DNA of 64,000 nucleotides. It comes from Streptococcus pseudopneumoniae (GTDB lineage: Bacteria; Bacillota; Bacilli; Lactobacillales; Streptococcaceae). The DNA is taken from contig NZ_JWAJ01000097.1 in NCBI RefSeq assembly GCF_001068775.1, positions 1-64,000 on the forward strand, written 5' to 3'. The position numbers and the translations under genes were made by a program. Below the pieces are notes generated by a model. The model was not told where the DNA came from and ran no database searches. It saw nothing but the letters and a program-made list of their open reading frames with translations. Below, in pieces: positions 17,229 to 26,694 of this stretch. Positions within the stretch are counted from its first letter, which is position 1. The number at the start of each line of letters is the position of its first letter.

Positions 17229-18686
17229 CTATGCTTCTTCTTGAACTTCACCCTTGTAGTATTTTTCTTTATCTTTTGCTTTGGCAAATTGAAGTTGAGG
17301 AATAACAAGCAAGAAGAGACATACAAGTACATAACCAACAATACCGAGATATTTGAAGATGTATCCAAATCCAAGCCATGGGAATTCGAAGTCGATATTT
17401 CCATGGTAACCACCGTAAGATGCTAAGTCGAGAAGGGCCACACAAAGAGCTCCTAGAGCAACTTGAAGGACACCTGAGATGAAAGATAGGATAACGGCTG
17501 CTTTCCATCCGCCACGCTTATCAGCATAGACCGCGATGGCGGCATTATCAAAGAACACTGGTACAAATCCTGTAATAATAAGAATCGGATTTTTAAAGAC
17601 GATGAGCAAGACAATTGTAATCAATTGACCAATCAAACCAAAGGCAAATCCTGACAAGACCGCATTTGGTGAACCAAATCCATAAGAAGCCGCAACGTCG
17701 ACCGCTGGGAATGAACCTGGCAACAATTTGTTTGAAATACCTTGGAAGGCATTTGTCAACTCAGATACGAACATGCGGACACCTTGCATCAAAACGAACA
17801 AGTAAACAGAGAAGGTGAAGGCTGTTTGGATAATGTACATAAAGAAATCTTGTTTTGCAGGATTAAATAGAGTTCCTGAAGTGATGACTTCTTTATTAGA
17901 CATAATGTCTGGACCCAAGATTAAAAGAATAGCTCCGAAGAATACGAGCATCAAAGTAGCAGAGGCAACAACTGTATCATGGAAGATTGAGAGGAACTTA
18001 GGCAATTTAAGATTGTCTAGACTTTCTTCTTTCTTGCCAAAGCGTCCTGCCACTTTATCTACAAACCAGATTGCAAATTGTTGTTGGTGACCAATCGCAA
18101 ATCCGCCACCACCAGTCAGACGTTGAGTTGCCTCAACAGTCATATTTGAACTAACTGCCCAGTAAAGGCCACAGATGATACCGATTGCTGCTGTACCATA
18201 AGCATTGCGCAATTGTGGGACTAAGAATAGAACCATAAGAGATACAGTCGCAGCTTGTTGTACCATAATGTGACCAGTAATAAAGAGGGTTCTTACTTTC
18301 GTAATCTTGCGTAGAGCTACAAGCAAGATATTTACTCCAAAACCGATCAATAGAGCTGTAGTTGCAGTCCCAACGAAATCTGGAAACTCTGCTGCAATTT
18401 TGTTGTTTGCTGCAGCAAGTCCAAAGTAAGGGTCAATAACCGCTGCACCGATTTGAAATTTATAGTTAAGGGCTGCCAAGATTGGACGGAAGGTTGTAAC
18501 CAAACCACCAGCACCCACGTTGAGCAACATATATCCTACTGTTGCTTTAACGAAACCTGAGAAAACGTCATGAGCAGGTTTTTTCAAAAGTGCGTATCCT
18601 ATTAGCACCAATAAACCTACGAAAAATGCGGGATTCTGCAAAATATTGCTAGAAAACCAATTTAGAACACTTGAAATGACTTCCAT
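17229..18686 (-). CDS. ulaA: PTS ascorbate-specific EIIC permease
   Basis: Integral membrane channel that imports and phosphorylates L-ascorbate. The 485-aa protein has about 11 hydrophobic segments, with characteristic loops such as GGGGFAIGHQQQFAIW and GSFPAVDVAASYGFGSPNAV. I chose the ATG at 18684-18686 because AAAAGGAGAACAATT precedes it. The longer reading adds 23 residues that cross the promoter -10 box. First gene of ulaABCDEF. Confidence 0.94.
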   Translation of the reverse strand: MEVISSVLNWFSSNILQNPAFFVGLLVLIGYALLKKPAHDVFSGFVKATVGYMLLNVGAGGLVTTFRPILAALNYKFQIGAAVIDPYFGLAAANNKIAAEFPDFVGTATTALLIGFGVNILLVALRKITKVRTLFITGHIMVQQAATVSLMVLFLVPQLRNAYGTAAIGIICGLYWAVSSNMTVEATQRLTGGGGFAIGHQQQFAIWFVDKVAGRFGKKEESLDNLKLPKFLSIFHDTVVASATLMLVFFGAILLILGPDIMSNKEVITSGTLFNPAKQDFFMYIIQTAFTFSVYLFVLMQGVRMFVSELTNAFQGISNKLLPGSFPAVDVAASYGFGSPNAVLSGFAFGLIGQLITIVLLIVFKNPILIITGFVPVFFDNAAIAVYADKRGGWKAAVILSFISGVLQVALGALCVALLDLASYGGYHGNIDFEFPWLGFGYIFKYLGIVGYVLVCLFLLVIPQLQFAKAKDKEKYYKGEVQEEA

Positions 18687-18720
18687 AATTGTTCTCCTTT
18701 TGAATTGTTTTTGTAAGTTT

Positions 18721-18801
18721 ATTATATAATGTGAAAACGGAAACAAAAAGACCAAGAATTACACAGCGGACTGTTCACTCTTGGACTGTATGATTTATGA
18801 T
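18721..18801 (-). promoter_or_regulatory. ulaA promoter with UlaR-type activator element
   Basis: TATAAT at 18721-18726 with no good -35. Exactly 18 bp upstream starts the 57-bp block 18745-18801 shared with the ulaG promoter. The minus strand contains AACAGTCCGCTGTGTA (18760-18775), which from memory is the published pneumococcal UlaR2 site. Activator-dependent transcription is expected. Confidence 0.8.
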
Positions 18802-18804
18802 ATT

Positions 18805-19440
18805 TTAATAATCGTCCGATTTTCTCGTAGCTAGATAATAAGGAAGAATTATATTATAAGATTCCAGTAGGGCTTCTAGGATTTCTTCTTCAGATAAATT
18901 TTCTGTCACTGGAACATCTATCTTCACCAAAACTTTTCGGACTTCCTGATGGGATAGTTTTTCTCTTAAAATTTGACGTTTTTCCTCAGTAGCCTCCATC
19001 TTGTGACTTTCTCCATTTGAGTAGACTAGATAGTAAATTCCGTCTAATACTGGAACTTCTAGGACCTTGGCCTGTTTGCCTAATGTTCGCTCATCCTTCT
19101 TACGTTCGATAAAACTAACTTCAAGCGAAACTCCAAAATCAGAAGGACTTCCATACAAACGAAGGGCCAACATAGGCTCTGTCACTTCTCCCTCACGCTG
19201 TAGATAGGCCCAGAAATGCGGTCGCAAACGTTGGGCTTGATTCATCCACTGACTCGTCCCTTGGAGATCCCATTCTGGATGTCTTTCTTGAAAAGCCTTG
19301 GCTAAGTGTGCAAAGACCTTTCTAGCCTCCTGCCCCTTACTCCTCAAATAAAGCATTTTTTCAGCTTCTTGACCTGCCTTCTCGGGTTTTTGATACTGTA
19401 AACCAGAGAAAGCTAGATATTCTCTCATTGTATTCAACAT
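18805..19440 (-). CDS. Uncharacterised conserved cytoplasmic protein
   Basis: I do not recognise the family with confidence. The 211-aa product is charged, soluble and rich in Trp, Arg and Gln, with no signal peptide or membrane segment. Segments such as RHPEWDLQGTSQWMNQAQ and LRPHFWAYLQR look helical. A beta-rich centre (LRLYGSPSDFGVSLEVSF) and an acidic helix near 180 follow. GGGAGGTTGATCTT precedes the ATG. It lies between jag and ulaA with its own spacing, and pneumococcus carries a gene here too, so it is part of the core genome. Confidence 0.75.
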   Translation of the reverse strand: MLNTMREYLAFSGLQYQKPEKAGQEAEKMLYLRSKGQEARKVFAHLAKAFQERHPEWDLQGTSQWMNQAQRLRPHFWAYLQREGEVTEPMLALRLYGSPSDFGVSLEVSFIERKKDERTLGKQAKVLEVPVLDGIYYLVYSNGESHKMEATEEKRQILREKLSHQEVRKVLVKIDVPVTENLSEEEILEALLESYNIILPYYLATRKSDDY

Positions 19441-19465
19441 AAGATCAACCTCCCTTAGCTAGCAA

Positions 19466-19488
19466 AAAATCAGGATGCCCCTGATTTT
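19466..19488 (-). terminator. Terminator of the rnpA-yidC-jag operon
   Basis: AAAATCAGG and CCTGATTTT form a perfect 9-bp stem with a short loop, 8 nt after the jag stop, ending in a T run on the minus strand. Confidence 0.8.
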
Positions 19489-19495
19489 GCTTTGA

Positions 19496-20461
19496 TTATT
19501 CTGTATCAACCACAACGTAACGATTTGGTTCATCACCTTCTGAATAACTAGTGACACCCTCCATACGTGAAATAATACGATGGATGATTTTACGTTCGCT
19601 ACTAGACATTGGATCAGTCACCTGACTACGCCCCTCTTCTAGGACACGTGTAGCTAACTTCTGTGCATAGCTCTGCAAGACTTCTGCACGGTGCTCTACA
19701 TAATCATTAACATTGATGGTAATATAGAAGGTTCTTGAATAGCGGTTATAAAGATAATTTTGCGCTAAAAGCTGGAGAGATTTCAAAACCTTACCATGGT
19801 AACCGATAATACGACCCGGTTCATTGGTATCAATTTGCATATTGATAGAACGGCGATTTGAGGTACTTGAAATTGCTCCCTCAACATCCATATCATCAAT
19901 AATACCTTGAACATAGTTGGTCACTTCTTCGACCACCTGGTCAATATCATAGGTCGGTTCAATCTTCAAACCTAGATTTTCTAAATCATCATTCTGCTCG
20001 ACTTCTTCCTGTTCTTCCTGCTCTTTAGATTCTTCTGGCAGTAAATCTTTTAGAATGGCAATATGACCAGTCTCCTCTAAAATTGTACTAGCCTCTTTCT
20101 CATTTTTTAGAATTTCGGCCTTAACCTCTTCAGAGATCCCTTGCCCTTCTTCCTCGATTTTCTTGATTGCTTCAACAACATGACCTAAGTCTACTGTTGC
20201 CTCACTAACAGTCTTAACGGGTTCGTTCTTAGCATTAACTTCCTTTGGAACTCCTTTGACTGCTTGCTGATTTGCCTTCACAACAGTTGTCTCACTAATT
20301 GCTTCGATATCAACTTGCGCTGGTTTCTTCCCAAAAAGGCCAAAGAAACCTTTTTTCTCCCTTGAGACAACCTTAATATGCGCCTTCATTCTAGGAATCC
20401 CCAATTCCTTCAATCCCGTTTGGATCGCTTCCTCAACAGTTGAACCTGTAAATAATACCAT
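19496..20461 (-). CDS. jag: RNA-binding protein Jag/KhpB (EloR)
   Basis: RNA-binding regulator of cell elongation that partners with KhpA. The 321-aa protein has a Jag-N domain (about 1-55, REKKGFFGLFGKKPAQV), a long acidic low-complexity linker (about 70-175), a type-II KH domain with GYHGKVLKSLQLLAQNYL near 224-240 and a C-terminal R3H domain (SSSERKIIHRIISRM). Threonine-rich stretches in the linker could be StkP targets (inference). It is the last gene of rnpA-yidC-jag. Confidence 0.95.
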   Translation of the reverse strand: MVLFTGSTVEEAIQTGLKELGIPRMKAHIKVVSREKKGFFGLFGKKPAQVDIEAISETTVVKANQQAVKGVPKEVNAKNEPVKTVSEATVDLGHVVEAIKKIEEEGQGISEEVKAEILKNEKEASTILEETGHIAILKDLLPEESKEQEEQEEVEQNDDLENLGLKIEPTYDIDQVVEEVTNYVQGIIDDMDVEGAISSTSNRRSINMQIDTNEPGRIIGYHGKVLKSLQLLAQNYLYNRYSRTFYITINVNDYVEHRAEVLQSYAQKLATRVLEEGRSQVTDPMSSSERKIIHRIISRMEGVTSYSEGDEPNRYVVVDTE

Positions 20462-20475
20462 TACAAGATTCCTCC

Positions 20476-21309
20476 TTACTTTTTCTTTTTCTGTGCTTTC
20501 TTGAGAGCTTTTCTCTTCTTGATTTCTAAATCCTTCTTAGCCTGTACTCCCGCCTCACGCTCTGCAATAATCTTGAATGGATTGTTGAGCAAATAGGTTT
20601 GGAGCACCTGATAAGCATTGGATACCGCCCAGTATAAGGCAACCCCACTTGGTGAATACATGGCAAAGAAGAAAATCATTACTGGCATTGCATACATCAT
20701 CCCTGTCATGGCGCCATTTTTCTCAACCATGGCCTTATTGGATAACCACGTGCTAAGGAAAGTAAAGATAGCTGCCAGAATAGGCAAAACAAAAGTCGTA
20801 TCAACACCACCAAGGTTAATCCATAAGAAATGACCCGTTTTTAGAAATTCTACCCTACTCAAAGCTTGGAACAAGGCCAACAAGACTGGCATTTGGATTA
20901 AGATTGGCCAGAGAGAAGCTGACTGTTTGACACCATGTTGCTTGAACAACTGACGCATTTCTTGGTCCAACTTGGTACGGCTCTCCATATCCCGTCCCGG
21001 ATAACGTTCTCGCAACTCCTTAACCAGTGGTTGTACTTCTTGCATCTTTCTAGATGCCACCATTTGTATCTGAAAGACTGGTAAAAGAATGGTTCTGATT
21101 AAAAGGGTAAATAAAATAATCCCCAGACCAATACTTGTATCAAATGATAAAAAGCGAATGGTTTCAGCAAAAAAATAAACAAATTTACTCCAAAAACCTG
21201 TTGATTCAGCTGTAATCTCACTCGTCGTACCACTAGCCGTGCAGGCGCTCATCACAAATAAAGCAAGCACCATTAAGCTAGTCAACTGTAATTTCTTTTT
21301 CACTCCCAT
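20476..21309 (-). CDS. yidC: Membrane protein insertase YidC (Oxa1 family, lipoprotein)
   Basis: Inserts and folds membrane proteins, alone or with Sec. The 277-aa protein has a lipobox signal ([14 protein letters not shown], Cys about 23), then five transmembrane segments. The positive residue of the hydrophilic groove is in [12 protein letters not shown], and the C-terminal tail is strongly basic. GGAAGGAA precedes the ATG. The start overlaps the rnpA 3' end by 32 nt, which suggests translational coupling. Confidence 0.95.
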   Translation of the reverse strand: MGVKKKLQLTSLMVLALFVMSACTASGTTSEITAESTGFWSKFVYFFAETIRFLSFDTSIGLGIILFTLLIRTILLPVFQIQMVASRKMQEVQPLVKELRERYPGRDMESRTKLDQEMRQLFKQHGVKQSASLWPILIQMPVLLALFQALSRVEFLKTGHFLWINLGGVDTTFVLPILAAIFTFLSTWLSNKAMVEKNGAMTGMMYAMPVMIFFFAMYSPSGVALYWAVSNAYQVLQTYLLNNPFKIIAEREAGVQAKKDLEIKKRKALKKAQKKKK

Positions 21310-21649
21310 TTCCTTCCTGGTAAATCTTTGATAACTTTAATACGTGAAGTAGATTTTTTTCCATTTCCGCGTAGTCCAAAATTTCAACACCTTTTCGAGC
21401 AATCACAACAAAATCTACATTTTCAACCAGCTGATTTTTATGTTCAATCAGAATATGTCGAATTCTTCTCTTGATCTGATTCCTCGTGACAGCGTTTCCT
21501 AATTTTTTACTGACAGATAGGCCAACTCGAAAATGCTGTTCATTATTTTCTAATCGATAAATAACAAATTTACGATTAGCAAAACTCTCCCCTTTTTTAA
21601 ATATTGCACTAAAATCTTTCTCTTTTTTTACACGAAAGCGTTTTTTCAA
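21278..21649 (-). CDS. rnpA: Ribonuclease P protein component
   Basis: Basic protein subunit of RNase P, which matures tRNA 5' ends. The 123-aa protein has the conserved RNP-type motif with [22 protein letters not shown] near 41-62. The start codon is TTG (21647-21649) preceded by GGAGTTGAATT. The usual neighbour rpmH is not upstream. Instead there is an intergenic gap to a UPF0210 gene, a probable rearrangement junction. Confidence 0.95.
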   Translation of the reverse strand: MKKRFRVKKEKDFSAIFKKGESFANRKFVIYRLENNEQHFRVGLSVSKKLGNAVTRNQIKRRIRHILIEHKNQLVENVDFVVIARKGVEILDYAEMEKNLLHVLKLSKIYQEGNGSEKEITVD

Positions 21650-21831
21650 AATTCAACTCCATCTATTAAAACTACTACTATTATACCATAATTTTTCAAA
21701 AAGCCAATCATAGCAAGGTTTTAGCCCGTTTTACAGAATGAAAAAACTAGTTTCATCCTTTAAATCATCTTATTTTTAAACAAATTTACAAATTTGAACA
21801 TGCTACTTTCTTTATTTTCTCTTGATATAAA

Positions 21832-21861
21832 ACAAAAGTCACTCCAAAGAGTGACTTTTGT
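21832..21861 (-). terminator. Terminator of the ACT/UPF0210 operon
   Basis: ACAAAAGTCACTC and GAGTGACTTTTGT form a perfect 13-bp stem with a 4-nt loop, and the minus strand continues with TTTTA. This is a strong intrinsic terminator about 120 nt past the UPF0210 stop. Confidence 0.75.
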
Positions 21862-21872
21862 AGGAGATTATT

Positions 21873-21950
21873 ATGAAAAAGTTAGGATTTCTATTAAATA
21901 AAGTTAGGAGGTCTTTATTTAATGATAGTAGTATACAGGTCTATCCTTAA
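21873..21950 (+). CDS. Candidate 25-aa basic peptide ORF
   Basis: ATG preceded by TAGGAG with 7-nt spacing. The product starts MKKLGFLLNKVRRSLFND and ends in VYP. It is cationic and amphipathic. The coding sequence itself contains an 11-bp inverted repeat with AGGAGG in the loop. Expression would need a plus-strand promoter, and only a weak TGATATAAA candidate exists. It may be fortuitous. Confidence 0.3.
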   Translation: MKKLGFLLNKVRRSLFNDSSIQVYP

Positions 21951-21978
21951 ATCCAACTTAAACAGATTTCACTTCTTT

Positions 21979-23316
21979 TTAATTTTTAAAACTATGGATT
22001 GGAGCCGGGATTTGCCCTCCACGTGCAATGAAGTCGACAGACGAGGCACCGTTAACTTTCATGACTGGAGCCGTTCCTAGAAGGCCACCAAATTCAATCA
22101 TATCGCCTTCTTTTCCTTTTGGAATAATACGTACAGCAGTTGTTTTCATATTGATGACTCCGATAGCAGCTTCATCCGCAATCATTGCCGCAATCGTTTC
22201 TGCAGGTGTATCCTCAGGAATGGCAATCATATCCAAACCAACTGAACAGATAGCCGTCATAGCTTCTAGTTTTTCCAAATTAAGGGAGCCGTTTTGCACT
22301 GCAGCAATCATCCCCTCGTCCTCAGAAACTGGGATAAAGGCACCAGACAAACCACCAACTTGGTTGCAAGCCATAACTCCGCCTTTTTTAACTTGATCGT
22401 TCAAGAGAGCCAAGGCAGCAGTCGTTCCATGAGTCCCAACTGTCTCTAGCCCCATTTCTTCAAGAACACGAGCTACAGAATCACCCACTGCTGGAGTTGG
22501 AGCTAAACTTAAATCGACAATCCCAAAATCAACTCCGAGGCGCTCACTAGCCATTTGACCAACCAATTGACCAATACGGGTAATCTTGAAAGCCGTTTTT
22601 TTAACAGTTTCAGCAACAACATCAAAGCTCTGACCTCGAACCTTTTCCAAGGCACGTTTGACAACACCCGGTCCTGAAACACCTACATTGATGATGACAT
22701 CTGCTTCACCTACACCATGAAAAGCTCCTGCCATAAAAGGATTGTCCTCTACCGCGTTGGCAAATACAACCAATTTAGCCGCCCCCATATCAGATAAAGA
22801 AGCTGTTTCCTTAATAACGCGCCCCATATCCGCTACTGCAGTCATATTGATGCCCGATTTGGTAGAACCGATATTTACTGATGAACAAACCTTATCCGTT
22901 TCTGCCAATGCACGAGGAATGGAGTTGATAAGGATTTCATCACCTTTTTGATAACCCTTTTGTACCAAGGCTGAAAAACCACCAATGAAGTCAACACCAA
23001 TTTCTTTCGCAGCTTTATCCAGTGCTTTAGCTAAGACTACATAATCCGTCGCATCGGTAGCAGCACCAATCAGGGAAATTGGAGTTACAGACACACGTTT
23101 ATTCACAATAGGAATTCCTAACTCAGCCGCAATTTCATCCCCAACAGCCACTAAATTAGCAGCTTTTGTAGTAATCTTTTCATATATTTTATCCGCAGCA
23201 CGATTGATATCTGGATCGATACAGTCCAAAAGGGAAATCCCCATGGTAATGGTTCTAATGTCAAAGTTTTGCTCCTCAATCATAGCGATTGTTTCGGTAA
23301 CTTGTCTAATATCCAT
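21979..23316 (-). CDS. UPF0210/PFL-family protein (DUF711)
   Basis: Conserved bacterial protein of unconfirmed function. The 445-aa protein begins [22 protein letters not shown] and is rich in Gly/Ala loops such as GGVETV-type and [11 protein letters not shown]. It is remotely related to glycyl-radical (PFL) folds by family name, but no RxCGY glycyl motif is present, so I infer no radical chemistry. It is almost always found after a small ACT-domain gene, as here (9-nt gap), so amino-acid responsiveness is plausible. Confidence 0.88.
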   Translation of the reverse strand: MDIRQVTETIAMIEEQNFDIRTITMGISLLDCIDPDINRAADKIYEKITTKAANLVAVGDEIAAELGIPIVNKRVSVTPISLIGAATDATDYVVLAKALDKAAKEIGVDFIGGFSALVQKGYQKGDEILINSIPRALAETDKVCSSVNIGSTKSGINMTAVADMGRVIKETASLSDMGAAKLVVFANAVEDNPFMAGAFHGVGEADVIINVGVSGPGVVKRALEKVRGQSFDVVAETVKKTAFKITRIGQLVGQMASERLGVDFGIVDLSLAPTPAVGDSVARVLEEMGLETVGTHGTTAALALLNDQVKKGGVMACNQVGGLSGAFIPVSEDEGMIAAVQNGSLNLEKLEAMTAICSVGLDMIAIPEDTPAETIAAMIADEAAIGVINMKTTAVRIIPKGKEGDMIEFGGLLGTAPVMKVNGASSVDFIARGGQIPAPIHSFKN

Positions 23317-23325
23317 AAATACCTC

Positions 23326-23592
23326 CTAGATATTGTACATAGCATCAAAAATAGCCGCACTTTGAATATTGATTTTGACATTCAAAGTCTGACCAAAAAC
23401 CTCAAATTCGTTTCTAAGATGAGTAAAATCTTGCTTTTCATCACTAGATACCACAGCCATCATTGTAAAGAATTCGTCCAAGACTGTTTGTGAGATATCA
23501 TCAATATTTAAGCCTAATTCAGCAATTTTTGTCGCAACACCTGCAACAATTCCAGATTTATCTTTACCAACAACAGTAATAATAGCTTTCAT
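23326..23592 (-). CDS. ACT-domain protein
   Basis: The 88-aa protein is essentially one ACT domain (MKAIITVVGKDKSGIVAGVATKIAE...), a fold that binds amino acids and regulates metabolic enzymes. The KSGIVAGV loop is the usual ligand-side turn. It stands alone without a catalytic domain and probably controls or partners with the UPF0210 protein encoded 9 nt downstream. GGAG precedes the ATG at suitable spacing. Confidence 0.9.
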   Translation of the reverse strand: MKAIITVVGKDKSGIVAGVATKIAELGLNIDDISQTVLDEFFTMMAVVSSDEKQDFTHLRNEFEVFGQTLNVKINIQSAAIFDAMYNI

Positions 23593-23883
23593 GATTAAAC
23601 TCCGTTTCTAACACAGAACAATATCCATTTCGGCCAAAAACAAAATAAAAAAGGGGAGATAGAGTAACTAAATCACTTAATAGTGAACAATTGTCCAAGT
23701 TGAACCCCTAAGAAATCTCTTAGTTGATCTTGTACCAGACTAGTATTTTTTTACCAAGTCGCTAGTTTAGAAATTGAAAGTGATAGTATATTGGCTCATA
23801 ACCTCTTTATAGAATATTTTTGAAAAAATGAACATTGTTGATTTTCGTTTTCAATAGTATAGCATATTTCTTAATAAAATACT

Positions 23884-23941
23884 CAAAAACGCCTGCTTAC
23901 GAAATTGTTCTTTAGTAAAAAACAATTTCGTAAACAAGCGT
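23884..23941 (-). terminator. Terminator of the S10-spc-alpha operon
   Basis: Perfect 13-bp arms TTACGAAATTGTT (23897-23909) and AACAATTTCGTAA (23921-23933), with outer ACGC/GCGT pairing, followed on the minus strand by GCGTTTTTGAG. Confidence 0.85.
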
Positions 23942-23969
23942 CTACCTTATCATCTTATGATGAGTGTTC

Positions 23970-23993
23970 CCGCTAGGACATAAGTCCTAGCGG
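23970..23993 (-). other. Perfect 10-bp hairpin after rplQ
   Basis: CCGCTAGGAC-ATAA-GTCCTAGCGG lies 65 nt past the rplQ stop and upstream of the terminator. It has no T run. It may be an mRNA 3'-end stabiliser or an upstream terminator arm. Confidence 0.55.
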
Positions 23994-24057
23994 TAGACCA
24001 GAGCTAGACTAAGAGCACAAGACCCCATCATCATAACACTCAACAAAATTGATGATT

Positions 24058-24444
24058 TTATACTAATTCGATGATCGCCATTGGCGCTGCATCACCACGA
24101 CGTGGTTCAGTTTTAAGGATACGAGTGTATCCACCGTTACGCTCAGCATAACGAGGTGCGATTTCTGAGAACAATTTTTGAAGTGCTGTAGTAGAAGTGT
24201 ACTTATCAGTTGCTTCATCATAGTTTTCAGATGCGATTTCATTACGTACGAAAGCAGCTGCTTGACGACGTGCATGCAAATCACCACGTTTACCTAGAGT
24301 AATCATTTTTTCAACAGTTTTACGGATTTCTTTAGCACGAGCTTCAGTTGTCACGATTGATTCGTTGATCAAAAGGTCAGTTGTCAAATCGCGAAGCATT
24401 GCTTTACGTTGTGAGCTAGTGCGTCCTAGTTTACGGTAAGCCAT
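24058..24444 (-). CDS. rplQ: 50S ribosomal protein L17
   Basis: Large-subunit protein near the exit tunnel. The 128-aa protein begins [20 protein letters not shown], the family signature, and ends with a conserved [20 protein letters not shown]-type tail. Last gene of the operon, 11 nt after rpoA. Confidence 0.98.
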   Translation of the reverse strand: MAYRKLGRTSSQRKAMLRDLTTDLLINESIVTTEARAKEIRKTVEKMITLGKRGDLHARRQAAAFVRNEIASENYDEATDKYTSTTALQKLFSEIAPRYAERNGGYTRILKTEPRRGDAAPMAIIELV

Positions 24445-24455
24445 TTATTCCTCCT

Positions 24456-25391
24456 TTATTTATCTTTTAATCCAAGACCCAAATCAATGAGTTTGACTTT
24501 CACTTCTTCCAAACTCTTGCGTCCAAGATTTCTTACTTTCATCATCTCTGCTTCAGATTTTTCTGTCAAATCATGCACAGTGTTGATACCGGCACGTTTC
24601 AAACAGTTGTATGAACGCACAGACAAGTCAAGTTCCTCAATCGTACGTTCCAAGATACGGTCGTCCGATTCAGTATCAGCTTCTTTCATCACTTCTGCTG
24701 ACTTAGCAATCTCTGTAAGATTTGTAAACAAATCAAGGTGCTCAGTCAAGATACGCGCTGAAAGCCCTAAAGCATCTTCTGGAATAATTGTTCCATTAGT
24801 CAAGATTTCAAGGGTTAATTTGTCGAAACCATCATTGCTACCTACACGAGCAGGTTCAACTTGATAGTTGACTTTTGTAACTGGTGTATAAATAGAATCT
24901 ACAGCAAGTGTTCCAACTGGTGCATTATCTTTTTTATTTTCATCAGCAGGTACATATCCACGACCACTGTTAACAGTCATTGTCGCCTTTAGAGAAGAAC
25001 CTTCACCGATTGTAAAGAGATAATGATCTGGATTTACAATTTCAATGTCGCTATCTGTCAAGATATCTCCAGCTGTAATTTCAGCAGGACCTTGCACATC
25101 TAGTTCAATGATCTTTTCGTCTTTAACGTAAGATTTTACTGCAATACCTTTGATGTTCAGAATGATTTGCATCACGTCTTCGCGAACACCCGGAACTGTA
25201 TCAAATTCATGCAATACACCTTCGATATTGATAGATGTTACAGCAGCCCCTGGAAGAGAAGCTAGAAGTACACGACGAAGAGAGTTACCAAGTGTTGTAC
25301 CGTAACCACGTTCAAGCGGTTCGATTACAAACTTGCCATAATCTTTATTTTCATCAATTTTTGTTATATTTGGTTTTTCAAACTCGATCAT
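24456..25391 (-). CDS. rpoA: RNA polymerase alpha subunit
   Basis: Assembles RNA polymerase and contacts activators and UP elements. The 311-aa protein has the N-terminal dimerisation domain ([23 protein letters not shown] near 20-45) and a C-terminal domain (about 240-305) with helix-hairpin-helix residues [20 protein letters not shown]. Its place after rpsK is standard. Confidence 0.98.
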   Translation of the reverse strand: MIEFEKPNITKIDENKDYGKFVIEPLERGYGTTLGNSLRRVLLASLPGAAVTSINIEGVLHEFDTVPGVREDVMQIILNIKGIAVKSYVKDEKIIELDVQGPAEITAGDILTDSDIEIVNPDHYLFTIGEGSSLKATMTVNSGRGYVPADENKKDNAPVGTLAVDSIYTPVTKVNYQVEPARVGSNDGFDKLTLEILTNGTIIPEDALGLSARILTEHLDLFTNLTEIAKSAEVMKEADTESDDRILERTIEELDLSVRSYNCLKRAGINTVHDLTEKSEAEMMKVRNLGRKSLEEVKVKLIDLGLGLKDK

Positions 25392-25433
25392 TTAGTTACT
25401 CCCTCTTAAACGAAAAGCAGTGTAAGGTTATGA

Positions 25434-25817
25434 TTATACACGGCGACGTTTTGGAGGACGAGCACCATTGTGTGGCACTGGAGTCACATCACGAATTGCT
25501 GTTACTTCAAGACCAGCGGCAGCAAGAGCACGAATAGCTGACTCACGACCAGAACCTGGACCTTTAACAGTAACTTCAACTGACTTAAGACCGTGTTCTT
25601 GTGCAGATTTAGCAGCAGCTTCAGAAGCCATTTGAGCAGCAAATGGTGTAGATTTACGAGAACCTTTGAAACCAAGAGCACCAGCTGATGACCAAGCAAT
25701 TGCATTACCATGCACATCAGTAATCATAACAATAGTGTTATTAAATGTAGCGTGAATATGAGCAATACCAGATTCGATATTCTTTTTCACACGACGTTTA
25801 CGTGTTGGTTTAGCCAA
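25434..25817 (-). CDS. rpsK: 30S ribosomal protein S11
   Basis: Small-subunit platform protein. The 127-aa protein begins with a basic tail, then [18 protein letters not shown], and ends [11 protein letters not shown], both family signatures. It lies 17 nt after rpsM. Confidence 0.98.
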
Positions 25818-25834
25818 GACTTTTACCTCCTATA

Positions 25835-26200
25835 TTATTTTTTCTTACCAGCAATCGCAACAGCTTTACCTTTACGAGTGCGAGCGTTGTTTTTAGTGTT
25901 TTGTCCACGGACAGGAAGTCCACGACGGTGACGGATACCACGGTATGAACCGATTTCCATCAAACGTTTGATGTTCAAGTTAACTTCACGACGAAGGTCA
26001 CCTTCAACTTTGATTGCATCCACTTCACGACGGATAGCATCTTCTTGATCTGGTGTAAGATCGCGAACACGTACATCTTCTGAAATTCCAGCAGCTGCCA
26101 AGATTTTCTTAGATGTTGGAAGTCCGATACCGTACACATAAGTCAATGAAATTACTACGCGTTTGTCATTTGGAATGTCAACTCCAGCAATACGAGCCAT
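25835..26200 (-). CDS. rpsM: 30S ribosomal protein S13
   Basis: Head protein contacting P-site tRNA and forming intersubunit bridges. The 121-aa protein begins [21 protein letters not shown], has the helix-two-turn-helix region, then [11 protein letters not shown] and a basic tail. It follows rpmJ by 17 nt. Confidence 0.98.
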   Translation of the reverse strand: MARIAGVDIPNDKRVVISLTYVYGIGLPTSKKILAAAGISEDVRVRDLTPDQEDAIRREVDAIKVEGDLRREVNLNIKRLMEIGSYRGIRHRRGLPVRGQNTKNNARTRKGKAVAIAGKKK

Positions 26201-26217
26201 GTTTTCTCCTTTCTATC

Positions 26218-26334
26218 TTATCCTTGACGTTGTTTGTGTTTTGGATTTGCTGGGCAAATTACCATAACACGACCATTACGACGAATAACTTTACAGTATT
26301 CGCAAATTGGTTTGACCGATGGTCTTACTTTCAT
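26218..26334 (-). CDS. rpmJ: 50S ribosomal protein L36 (zinc-binding type)
   Basis: The 38-codon gene encodes [19 protein letters not shown] at its N-terminus. Zinc ligands are the CEYC pair, then C and H in [13 protein letters not shown]. It is the C+ (zinc) form. The start follows GGAGGGATAAGAA. It sits between infA and rpsM as in other Firmicutes. Confidence 0.97.
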
Positions 26335-26358
26335 TTCTTATCCCTCCAAGTTTTTCGA

Positions 26359-26577
26359 TTATTTAAAGCGGTAAGTGATACGTCCACGTGTCAAGTCATA
26401 TGGACTCATTTCGACAGTAACACGATCTCCCGCTAAAATACGAATATAGTTTTTACGAATTTTACCAGAAACTGTTGCTAAAATCTGATGTCCATTTTCA
26501 AGTTCAACCGTAAACATTGCATTCGGCATAGTATCAACTACTTTACCTTCAACTTCAATCACATCGTCTTTTGCCAC
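26359..26577 (-). CDS. infA: Translation initiation factor IF-1 (GTG start)
   Basis: OB-fold factor that blocks the A site during initiation. It is 72 aa from (V)[18 protein letters not shown], with [20 protein letters not shown] near the C-terminus. The start codon is GTG at 26575-26577, nine bases after GGAGG. An upstream ATG-started reading adds 18 residues containing that ribosome site and is rejected. Confidence 0.96.
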   Translation of the reverse strand: MAKDDVIEVEGKVVDTMPNAMFTVELENGHQILATVSGKIRKNYIRILAGDRVTVEMSPYDLTRGRITYRFK

Positions 26578-26694
26578 GCAAAAGTACCTCCATAAATTTC
26601 GATTTGATGCCTCTAGACACAGAGACAACAATTATAAGTCAGACTAACTCAGTATAACATTTGTAGAGACATTTTGCAAGCATGAAAAACGCTT

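Larger units (their letters stand above)
21650..21978. other. Intergenic junction between rnpA and the UPF0210 gene
   Basis: A 329-bp AT-rich gap. It contains the terminator hairpin at 21832-21861, an 11-bp perfect inverted repeat at 21893-21923 (ATTAAATAAAG and CTTTATTTAAT around TTAGGAGGT), and a 25-codon plus-strand ORF. Nothing else is recognisable in 21650-21820 beyond a TGATATAAA sequence at 21823-21831 that could be a plus-strand extended -10. Confidence 0.6.
23593..24057. other. Intergenic region downstream of the alpha operon
   Basis: A 465-bp gap. It holds the operon terminator (23884-23941) and a perfect 10-bp palindrome (23970-23993), flanked by GTCTACC (23940-23946) and GGTAGAC (23992-23998), which would compete with it for pairing. 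Bases 23593-23880 are AT-rich and must contain the ACT-gene promoter, but I cannot choose one convincingly. No RNA gene is recognised. Confidence 0.6.

Noticed and set aside
23690-23760. Possible T-box or amino-acid riboswitch upstream of the ACT gene
   Set aside because: There are short inverted repeats near CTAAGAAATCTCTTAG, but no GGTGGnACCGCG-type T-box sequence or other recognisable aptamer.
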